From Hymenobacter metallicola (lineage in GTDB: Bacteria; Bacteroidota; Bacteroidia; Cytophagales; Hymenobacteraceae), in assembly GCF_004745645.1 (NCBI RefSeq), contig NZ_SRMB01000004.1, positions 124,001 through 188,000 on the forward strand: 64,000 bases of DNA, written 5' to 3'. Made by a program: the position numbers and the translations under genes. Of this stretch, positions 57,632 through 64,000 are shown piece by piece. The notes beneath the pieces were generated by a model. The model worked only from the letters and a program-made list of their open reading frames with translations. It made no database searches and was not told the DNA's origin. The number at the start of each line of letters is the position of its first letter. Position 1 is the stretch's first letter.

Positions 57632-58411
57632 ATGCGCATCCGACCCTACCTTACCACCCGCCTTCACACCGTTCTGCTTCGCCTGCTGCTGTTGCTGAGC
57701 GGCGTACTGGCCTGGACCTCCCTGCAGGCCCAGGGCATCACTACCCTAACGGCCACCGACAACGGCAAGCAAATTCAACTCAGTGTCGGCGAACGATTGA
57801 TCGTGCGCCTTCCTACCGTGAGTCCGCGCTACGGCTGGCGGCTGGCTCAGAGCTACCCGGGCATGCTCACCGTGGTCAGCAGCAATACGCTGCCGGGCCT
57901 GAGTAGCGGCGTGCCAGGGGCGCCGGCTACCCACGAAATTCATTTGCAGGTAGTCGGGCCCGGCGGCTTCGACCTGGCCTTTGTGTCGGCTGTGCCGGGG
58001 GCAGGCTACTCGCCGCTGGGCAATTTTTTCCACGTCTACGTTACCATCAATCAGCCCGGCGTAGCCAAAAATGTGAACATCACCGAGTACGGCAACCATA
58101 GTCAGGTAACGGTCAACAAGGGCGACCAGCTGCTGATTAAGCTGGGCTCCACGGTAGGCTCGGAGTATGCCTGGGAGGTAATGCCCATTGAAAGCAACGT
58201 GCTAAAGCTGACCAGCCAGCAACAGGAGGACGGTAAGAAAAGCAAGAAAAAGCCGAAGCCGGGCAGTGCTCAGGATATCCTATTCCAGTTTCAGGCTCTG
58301 AACCCCGGCAAGACGACCGTTCGTTTTCTTTACCGCAACACGGCCAACAACGAAGCACCCCCGTCCCGCGACTTTGAGCTGGACGTCACCGTGCCCGAGC
58401 CACCCCGCTAA
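57632..58411 (+). CDS. Exported protein with two chagasin/ICP-like (I42) domains
   Basis: 259 residues with a signal peptide (LLLLLSGVLAWTSLQAQ). Two similar beta domains: residues about 40-140 (LSVGERLIVRLPTVSPRYGW, ending GPGGFDLAFVSAVPGAG) and about 145-257 (VNKGDQLLIKLGSTVGSEYA, then FQFQALNPGKTTVRFLYRN). Each has the order of elements of the chagasin cysteine-protease inhibitors: a strand, a loop before Trp (PRYGW, SEYAW), and PG-x-TTV-FLYR; the RPW loop of classic chagasin reads RNT here. Inhibitory activity is plausible but unproven. It follows the macroglobulin in the same direction. Confidence 0.55.
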   Translation: MRIRPYLTTRLHTVLLRLLLLLSGVLAWTSLQAQGITTLTATDNGKQIQLSVGERLIVRLPTVSPRYGWRLAQSYPGMLTVVSSNTLPGLSSGVPGAPATHEIHLQVVGPGGFDLAFVSAVPGAGYSPLGNFFHVYVTINQPGVAKNVNITEYGNHSQVTVNKGDQLLIKLGSTVGSEYAWEVMPIESNVLKLTSQQQEDGKKSKKKPKPGSAQDILFQFQALNPGKTTVRFLYRNTANNEAPPSRDFELDVTVPEPPR

Positions 58412-58463
58412 CCGCCTGTAGCCGCCCGCTGTTGGTGCGCCAAGCTGGGCAGCACAACCACAC

Positions 58464-58499
58464 AAAAAAGCCCCGACTCATATGAGCCGGGGCTTTTTT
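58464..58499. terminator. Bidirectional terminator
   Basis: AAAAAAGCCCCGACTCA (58464-58480) pairs with TGAGCCGGGGCTTTTTT (58483-58499) at 16 of 17 positions; it lies between the convergent chagasin-like and susD genes. Confidence 0.9.
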
Positions 58500-58516
58500 A
58501 GCTAGCGTCCTCTGGC

Positions 58517-59878
58517 TTAGTAGCCGGGGTTCTGCTTCAGGTTGGGGTTGTTCACCGTTTCCCGGAACGGAATGGGGAACAGCAGACGACGGGCATCGGT
58601 AACGCTCAGAACCGCTTGCGCCCGACCCGTACGAGCCAAGTCGAACCAGCGGTGGCCTTCCATGGCCAGCTCTACGCGCCGCTCCCGCTCGATGGCCAGC
58701 AGCAACTCTTCCTTGGTTACGGCCGTCGTGCCAGCTAGGCCAGCCCGGGTCCGAACCAGATTCAGGTCGATGATGGCTTGTGGCAGCTTGGAAAGCTGGG
58801 CTTTGGCCTCGGCGCTGGTCAGCAGCACTTCCGCGTAGCGAATAGCGCGGTAGTTGTCTTCGCCGGTACCGGGCTTCGTGTACTTAATGCCTACCCCGGC
58901 TGGAATGGTCTGGCCACCAGCTAAAAAGGTACCGTTGGAGATAGAAGCATCTTTGCGCCGGTCACCGGCTTCGTAAGCCGTTGGCAGGGTTGAGCCTCCG
59001 CCCGTGGGGCTCACTTCGTTGCGGCCGCCCCGGGTCGTGGGGAAGAAGAAGAAAGCAAACTGGCTTTGGTTGGTATTCTCGAAGTTAACCTCGAAAATGG
59101 CTTCCGTCGAGTTCTCCGTATCGAATACGTCACGGTAGTTGGGTACCAACGTGAAGCGCTTACTGGCAATGATCCGGTCGGAGAGGTCGGAAGCGGCCTG
59201 CCACTGCCCGCGGTACAGCGCCAGGCGAGCCTGCAGGGCAATAGCAGCCGACTTGGTAGCACGGCCCAGGTTGGTTTCCGGTAGACCAGCTTCGGCGGCT
59301 ACCAAGTCCTTCTGGATCTGGTCATACACCTCAGCTACGGGGGTACGGGTCACGTTCAGGCTGGCATCGGCTTGCTTAGTAGCCGTTAGCACCAGCGGTA
59401 CATCCCCCCAGTAACGCACCAAGTCGAAGTAAAAGTACGCCCGCAGGAAGCGCGCCTCGGCAACCAGCGAGTTACGGGTAGCTTCCGGAATGCTGCTAAT
59501 AGCTGGTACGTACTCGATTACGTTATTGGCCCGGTTTACCCCTTGGTACAGAATGGCCCACATGTTCGACACCTCAACGTTTGAGGGCTGAATATTGCGG
59601 TTTTTAATCTCAGCAAAGCTGGGAAAGGTACCAATGTGAGCCAGGTTGTCGGCCGACAAATCGGCCATAACCGGGTAGCGCAGACCGTAGTAGTTGGCGC
59701 TAGTGAAGGTGCCATAGGTGCCGATGATGGCGGCGTTGGCGCCGGCCAAGTCGGTGAAGACCTGGTCAGTGACCAATGCATTCTGAGGTTCCTCCTCCAA
59801 GAAATCCTGGCAACTGGTGCCAGCAAAGCTTAGAAACCCGAGCAGGGCTAAGGCAGTGATTTTATTACGAAAAAGCAT
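58517..59878 (-). CDS. SusD/RagB nutrient-binding outer-membrane lipoprotein
   Basis: 453 residues. Lipobox in LSFAGTSCQDFLEEEPQ (Cys23), then the SusD fold: NVIEYVPAISSIPEATRNSL in pieces, AEARFLRAYFYFDLVRYWGDVPL (TPR helices), a middle PNYRDVFDTENSTEAIFEV, and the ending IERERRVELAMEGHRWFDLAR, RLLFPIPFRETVNNPNL. It is the lid of the SusC transporter encoded 21 bases upstream. No glycoside hydrolase or sensor gene is adjacent, so the substrate is unknown. Confidence 0.96.
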   Translation of the reverse strand: MLFRNKITALALLGFLSFAGTSCQDFLEEEPQNALVTDQVFTDLAGANAAIIGTYGTFTSANYYGLRYPVMADLSADNLAHIGTFPSFAEIKNRNIQPSNVEVSNMWAILYQGVNRANNVIEYVPAISSIPEATRNSLVAEARFLRAYFYFDLVRYWGDVPLVLTATKQADASLNVTRTPVAEVYDQIQKDLVAAEAGLPETNLGRATKSAAIALQARLALYRGQWQAASDLSDRIIASKRFTLVPNYRDVFDTENSTEAIFEVNFENTNQSQFAFFFFPTTRGGRNEVSPTGGGSTLPTAYEAGDRRKDASISNGTFLAGGQTIPAGVGIKYTKPGTGEDNYRAIRYAEVLLTSAEAKAQLSKLPQAIIDLNLVRTRAGLAGTTAVTKEELLLAIERERRVELAMEGHRWFDLARTGRAQAVLSVTDARRLLFPIPFRETVNNPNLKQNPGY

Positions 59879-59899
59879 GTGCTTGTAAGTCAGTGGTGA

Positions 59900-62800
59900 T
59901 TATAAACCCAGGTTAACACCTACTTGGAAGGTGCGCGCCTGCGGGAACGTCAGGAAGTCGGTACCCAGGGACGTGTTGCTGCCGCTGAAGGTGTTGATTT
60001 CCGGATCCAGACCCGAGTAGTTGGTGAACGTCAGCAGGTTCTGACCCGACACGTAGATCCGGGCCGACTGCAGACGGGCAGCCTTTACAATACCGCTTGG
60101 CAGGTTGTAGCCCAGGGTAGCCGTTTTCAGACGAGCGTACGAGCCGTCTTCCAAGAACCGGTTGGAAGTACGACGGTTGTTGTTGGGGTCGTTGAAAGCA
60201 GCCCGTGGAATGTCGGTATCCGTGTTGGTCGGCGTCCACCGGTCACGCACACTGCCCAACTGTCCAAACTGGCTGTTCATACCTTCCCCGAACGCGCGGG
60301 TATTGCTGAAAATTTCGTTACCCTGCTGAAACTGGAAGAAGAAGCTCAGATCAATACCCTTGTAGCTCAGGATGTTGTTGATACCACCGAAGTAGTTAGG
60401 CTGAGCCGAGCCAATGATTTTCTGGTCGTCGGCCGTCACCACGCCGTCACCGTTCAAATCCACAAAGCGGATGTCGCCGGGGCGGGGCTGGTTGGTCGTG
60501 CTGGTGCCCTGGTAGAAAGCGTTGGCGTTGCCGGTCTTCTGACGAGCCATGGCAATGTCGGCGCTGATTTCGTCCTGGTTCTGGTAAATACGGTCTACCA
60601 CGTAGCCATAGAATGCCCCCAGAGGCTGGCCTACTTCAACCCGGTTGGCGAAGCCCGACAGGAATGGTGCATTGTTTACCAGCGCCGTTACTTTGTTGCG
60701 GATAAACGAAATGTTGAACGTGGTGGTCCAGCTGAAGTCATCCGACTTGATATTGTCGGAGCTGAATTCAACTTCCAATCCTTTGTTCTCCAGCGAACCA
60801 ATGTTCTGGCTGATGGTCGAGAAGCCCGAGGTCAGGGGCAGCTGACGGTTGAGCAGCAGGTTGTTGGTCTTCCGCTGGAACAGGTTTACACCGAAAGTGA
60901 ACCGATCGAACAAGCCCACGTCAATACCGGCGTTGAGTTCGTTGGTTTTTTCCCAAGTCAGGTCAGGGTTAGCCAGCTGCTGAGGAGCCGTACCAGCCTG
61001 CTGCAGGTAGTTAGCCTGGATAGCTTGGCCCAGGCCTACGGGCACACCCGTAACGCCTACGCCGAACAGGGAGCGGGAAGCAAAGTTGCCGATGTCGAAG
61101 TTACCCGTCTGGCCATAGCCGGCGCGCAGCTTCAACTCGCTCACAATAGCATTGTCCTTCAGGAAGGCTTCCTCGCTCACGCGCCAAGCACCCGAAACGG
61201 AGGGGAAGTAACCGTACTGGTTGTTGCCCCCGAAGCGGGAAGAACCGTCGCGACGAACCACGCCTTGCAGAATATACTTGCCACGGAAGTCGTAGTTAAG
61301 ACGAGCCAGGTACGAGAGCAGCGTCCAGGAAGTAGCGTCCGACGAAGCGTTGACTTTCACCGAACCAGCTACGAGCGACTGTACGCTGTTGCCGGGGAAG
61401 TTGGTAGCCGAAGCCTGAATGCCCTCCTGTACCGAGCGCTGGGCAGAAAAGCCGATCAGCCCCGACACGTTATGATCATCGGCGAACGTGGTGGAATAGG
61501 CAGCCGTCAATTCGTTAAGCCAGTTGGCATCCGAACGGTTGTTGGCGTCAGCGGCACCGTTGCTGGCCGAAGCAGTTACCAGCGTGTTGGGCAGGAAACG
61601 GTCTTCCTTCAGGTTGAGGTAGTCGATACCGATGTTGTTGCGGATACGCAGGTTTTTCAGCGGCTCGACTTCGGCGTAGAAGTTACCGATGATACGTCCC
61701 TGACGCGCATTGAAGGTAGGCTCCACGGCCGAAGCCACGGGATTTTCCACCGACGAGAAAACGTCGCGGCCGTAGGTGCCGTCCGGGTTGTAGACCGGCG
61801 TCTGGGCGCCCAGCAGCAGGGCCCCGCTGAGGACCCCGTAGATGTTGTTGTCGTTGTTGATACGCGTGCTCAGCGAACGGCTGATTGTGAGGTTGGTCCC
61901 CACTTTCACTTTATCGGAGAGGCTGTGGTCCAGGTTCAGACGGCCGCTGCCGCGGTTAAACTTGGAGCCAATGATGATGCCCTCCTGGTCGAAATACGTA
62001 CCCGAAACCAGGAAGTGGGTTTTCTGGTCGCCACCCGATACGGTAGCCGAGTAGTTGGAAATCCGCGCGTCGCGGAAAATCTCATCCTGCCAGTTGGTAC
62101 TGGCACCGGTGAACAGCGACTGGGCCGCAGTGGGGTTGGCCGTCACGTAACGGGGAGCCAAGCCTACGTTTACCCGGGCTTCGTTGATCAGATCCTGCGA
62201 CTCCTGGCCGTTGAGTACGTCCAGCCGCTTAATAGTCTGCTGCACGCCGGTGTAATAGTCGAAGCTTACTTTGGTACGGCCAGCCTTGCCGCGCTTGGTC
62301 GTCACGAGCACGACGCCGTTGGCTGCGCGCGAGCCATAAATAGCGGCGGCCGAAGCGTCCTTCAATACCTCAATCGACTCAATGTCATTGGGGTTAATGT
62401 CGGAAAGGGCGTTCAACTGCTGGTTACCAACGCCGATGTTGGAGTAGCTACCGGTGTTGATCGGCACGCCGTCGATAACATACAGCGGGTCGCTACCGGC
62501 CGAAATAGAGTTGTTACCACGGATTCGAACGGAAATACCGCCGCCGGGGGTACCCGAGCTCTGCGTTACCAGTACGCCGGCCGCACGGCCCTGCAGTACT
62601 TGGTCAACACCAACTACGGGCTGGTTTTCGAATTGCCGGGCTTCTACCGAGGTTACGGCACCCGTTACCAGGGTTTTGCTTTGCGTGCCATAGCCCACTA
62701 CCACTACTTCGGAAAGTGCTTTGGTGTCGGTGGCTAGGCCAATGTTGATTTGGCTTTCCGCTCCGACTGAGCGCTCTACTGGCACGAAGCCAACTGAGCT

Positions 62801-63025
62801 AAAAACTAGTACGCTTCCGCTCTCGGGAACATTGCTCAGGGAGAAAGTACCATCCGAATTGGTCGATACCCCATTGTTGGTGCCCTTCAGCAGGACAGTT
62901 ACCCCGGGGATACCATCACCGGTTTGGCGGTCAGTTACCCGGCCGGAGATACTCCGAGTCTGGGCAGTTACCTGTTGCAGTAACGTCAACATGAGCAGAA
63001 AACTCATGAATAGGATTTTTTTCAT
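59900..63025 (-). CDS. SusC/RagA TonB-dependent outer-membrane transporter
   Basis: 1041 residues from the ATG at 63025. Signal peptide, a carboxypeptidase-like domain (SISGRVTDRQTGDGIPGVTV), TonB-box-like region (ALSEVVVVGYGTQSKTLVT), plug domain (VDQVLQGRAAGVLVTQSSGT, VRIRGNNSISAG, IEVLKDASAAAIYGSRAANG) and a 22-stranded barrel ending FLTFPQARTFQVGVNLGL. The last Leu-terminated strand is normal. It forms a unit with susD. No extracytoplasmic sigma/anti-sigma pair adjoins, and no STN domain is present at the N-terminus. Confidence 0.97.
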   Translation of the reverse strand: MKKILFMSFLLMLTLLQQVTAQTRSISGRVTDRQTGDGIPGVTVLLKGTNNGVSTNSDGTFSLSNVPESGSVLVFSSVGFVPVERSVGAESQINIGLATDTKALSEVVVVGYGTQSKTLVTGAVTSVEARQFENQPVVGVDQVLQGRAAGVLVTQSSGTPGGGISVRIRGNNSISAGSDPLYVIDGVPINTGSYSNIGVGNQQLNALSDINPNDIESIEVLKDASAAAIYGSRAANGVVLVTTKRGKAGRTKVSFDYYTGVQQTIKRLDVLNGQESQDLINEARVNVGLAPRYVTANPTAAQSLFTGASTNWQDEIFRDARISNYSATVSGGDQKTHFLVSGTYFDQEGIIIGSKFNRGSGRLNLDHSLSDKVKVGTNLTISRSLSTRINNDNNIYGVLSGALLLGAQTPVYNPDGTYGRDVFSSVENPVASAVEPTFNARQGRIIGNFYAEVEPLKNLRIRNNIGIDYLNLKEDRFLPNTLVTASASNGAADANNRSDANWLNELTAAYSTTFADDHNVSGLIGFSAQRSVQEGIQASATNFPGNSVQSLVAGSVKVNASSDATSWTLLSYLARLNYDFRGKYILQGVVRRDGSSRFGGNNQYGYFPSVSGAWRVSEEAFLKDNAIVSELKLRAGYGQTGNFDIGNFASRSLFGVGVTGVPVGLGQAIQANYLQQAGTAPQQLANPDLTWEKTNELNAGIDVGLFDRFTFGVNLFQRKTNNLLLNRQLPLTSGFSTISQNIGSLENKGLEVEFSSDNIKSDDFSWTTTFNISFIRNKVTALVNNAPFLSGFANRVEVGQPLGAFYGYVVDRIYQNQDEISADIAMARQKTGNANAFYQGTSTTNQPRPGDIRFVDLNGDGVVTADDQKIIGSAQPNYFGGINNILSYKGIDLSFFFQFQQGNEIFSNTRAFGEGMNSQFGQLGSVRDRWTPTNTDTDIPRAAFNDPNNNRRTSNRFLEDGSYARLKTATLGYNLPSGIVKAARLQSARIYVSGQNLLTFTNYSGLDPEINTFSGSNTSLGTDFLTFPQARTFQVGVNLGL

Positions 63026-63492
63026 GCAGAAAAGGTGTAAGTAGGACAGAAAACGAAACCCCAATTTAGGTTTATGTGACTCTTTTTACAAATTAAAACT
63101 AACAATCATTAACACTTTATTATCCAAACATTCCAACCAAAGGCAGTTACCCTTTCGAATGCCACAGCAAAAAGGCCATATTCTTAAGCATTCAGCTTCT
63201 ACTATACGGAATGCTTCTCCTGGTTTATAGTGCTGATTAAGGCGGGGGATGTAGTCTGGATATTATAAGGAGTTGTGAGCGGGCGGAGACTTCCTGAATG
63301 GCCCGTAGCACTTCGAATTATATAAGCAAAACACAATGAACCGCCGCCTTTATATATGGTTTATATTATATCCTGAATGGTAATTTTGTAGGCCCGTGCC
63401 CGAAGTCAAATAATTTATTTGTCTTTGCATTTAAAGAGTGTCTCGTTATCTGCTCGTTAGCATCCATCCTTACCCGAACCCGTCCTTTAAGA
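63026..63492. other. AT-rich divergent intergenic region between susC and pbpC
   Basis: No gene seen. The sequence is AT-rich (for example ATATAAGC, TTTATATATGG, TTTATATTATAT). TAATTTTG at 63381-63388 on the plus strand matches the -7 consensus and may serve pbpC, about 105 bases before its ATG. I found no clear promoter for susC on the minus strand. Confidence 0.5.
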
Positions 63493-64000
63493 ATGAAACG
63501 TGCGGCCGGTTATCTAACTTTCCTGCTAGTGCTTGGCGGACTAGCCTGGAGCCTCGATGCCTTGTTTCCGCTGCCGGCTCCCCCACGATACTCGCCCCTG
63601 GTGCTGGCGGCCGATGGCTCGGTGTTGCACGCCTTTCTGAATCCAACCCAGAAATGGCGGATGAAAACGGAGCTGCGCGAAATCACGCCGGCGCTACGCA
63701 CGACCATTATTGAGAAGGAAGACCGGTACTTCTATTACCACTTTGGCATCAATCCCCTGGCCCTGGTACAGGCCGCGGGCCGCAATGTATTTGGCGCGGG
63801 CCGCACCACCGGAGCCAGCACGATTACCATGCAGGTGGCCCGCCTGCTCGAGCCCAAAGAGCGAACTATTGGGAATAAGCTGCTGGAAATGGCCCGCGCC
63901 CTGCAACTGGAAGCCCACTACAGTAAAGCCGAGATTCTGCAGCTTTATCTGAATCTGGTGCCCTACGGCGGCAATATTGAGGGAGTTAAGTCGGCGGCCC
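63493..64000 (+). CDS. pbpC: Penicillin-binding protein 1C, N-terminal part (cut by window edge)
   Basis: 169 codons are visible from the ATG at 63493. One membrane anchor (AAGYLTFLLVLGGLAWSLDA), then YSPLVLAADGSVLHAF, and the GT51 glycosyltransferase motifs: IEKEDRYFYYHFGINPLALV with the catalytic Glu, GASTITMQVARLLEP, RTIGNKLLEMARALQLEAHY and LQLYLNLVPYGGNIEGV. The order and the LLEP/NLVPYGGNIEG wording fit PBP1C and not PBP1A. The transpeptidase part lies outside the window. In many Gram-negative genomes the neighbour is an alpha-2-macroglobulin; here that gene lies 6.6 kb upstream. Confidence 0.93.
   Translation, partial: MKRAAGYLTFLLVLGGLAWSLDALFPLPAPPRYSPLVLAADGSVLHAFLNPTQKWRMKTELREITPALRTTIIEKEDRYFYYHFGINPLALVQAAGRNVFGAGRTTGASTITMQVARLLEPKERTIGNKLLEMARALQLEAHYSKAEILQLYLNLVPYGGNIEGVKSAA

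Noticed and set aside
59924..62737. Very long open frame (over 900 codons) on the plus strand opposite susC
   Set aside because: Mirror of the SusC gene: high-G+C codon bias leaves the antisense frame open. The translation has no recognisable motif, and SusC is unmistakable on the other strand.
1..64000. Insertion sequences, prophage, integrase or rRNA genes
   Set aside because: No transposase, integrase or phage structural motif and no rRNA sequence was seen. The only mobile-like item is the palindrome at 56921-57074.

Overview
The window looks like a chromosomal segment of an aerobic, GC-rich member of the Bacteroidota, most likely a Hymenobacter-like Cytophagales. The evidence is: a SusC/SusD pair; a secreted protease with a type IX secretion (T9SS) sorting domain; promoters of the Bacteroidota form TTTG-N19/20-TAnnTTTG; start codons without Shine-Dalgarno sequences; a very short ATP synthase epsilon subunit encoded with atpD; many small lipoproteins; and coding DNA of roughly two-thirds G+C by hand count of samples. 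The genus is an inference; no rRNA gene is present.

Layout. 1-7.1 kb: the 5' end of a membrane protein gene, then tgt, an LptF/G-family permease, an EamA transporter, ispE on the opposite strand, and a three-gene pglC-pglD-pglE-like operon for an acetamido-sugar lipid-linked glycan. 7.3-15.3 kb: a membrane protein, a trans-sulfuration-type PLP enzyme, atpC and atpD, tRNA-Gln, prs, a DUF6340-like lipoprotein, rplY and pth. 15.4-24.8 kb: metG, an AT-hook/histone-like basic protein, a DUF3050 protein, msrB, typA, a DUF2071 protein, acylphosphatase, a CHRD lipoprotein and a SpoU rRNA/tRNA methyltransferase. 24.9-31.5 kb: a CHASE3 histidine kinase with a CheY-like partner, an exported protein of unknown function, an endonuclease III homologue, DUF167, a ZIP transporter and amt. 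31.8-39.6 kb, all on the minus strand: a GT4-deacetylase fusion, an M28 peptidase, an unknown membrane protein, a threonine synthase-like enzyme with a LysR regulator, an RBBP9-type hydrolase and a class D beta-lactamase.

40-64 kb is the accessory-looking half: a serpin, a 47-residue basic microprotein, a subtilisin with SLH-like repeats plus a T9SS tail, tandem duplicated lipoproteins, an HTH regulator with a four-site operator array, a LytS/LytTR two-component pair, an AT-rich orphan lipoprotein, a giant alpha-2-macroglobulin with an intact thioester, a chagasin-like protein, SusD/SusC, and the start of pbpC (penicillin-binding protein 1C). Protease inhibitors of three unrelated folds (serpin, macroglobulin, possible chagasin type) and one secreted protease lie within 18 kb, which suggests, but does not prove, a shared protective role at the cell surface. 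The macroglobulin and pbpC, neighbours in many Gram-negative genomes, are here separated by the SusCD pair.

The most unusual non-coding structure is a set of three intergenic elements (near 1.5, 2.7 and 9.8 kb). Each is an inverted array of degenerate 7- or 8-base units. The unit sequence differs at each locus while the architecture is the same, and each array fills the space between a stop codon and the next co-directional start codon.
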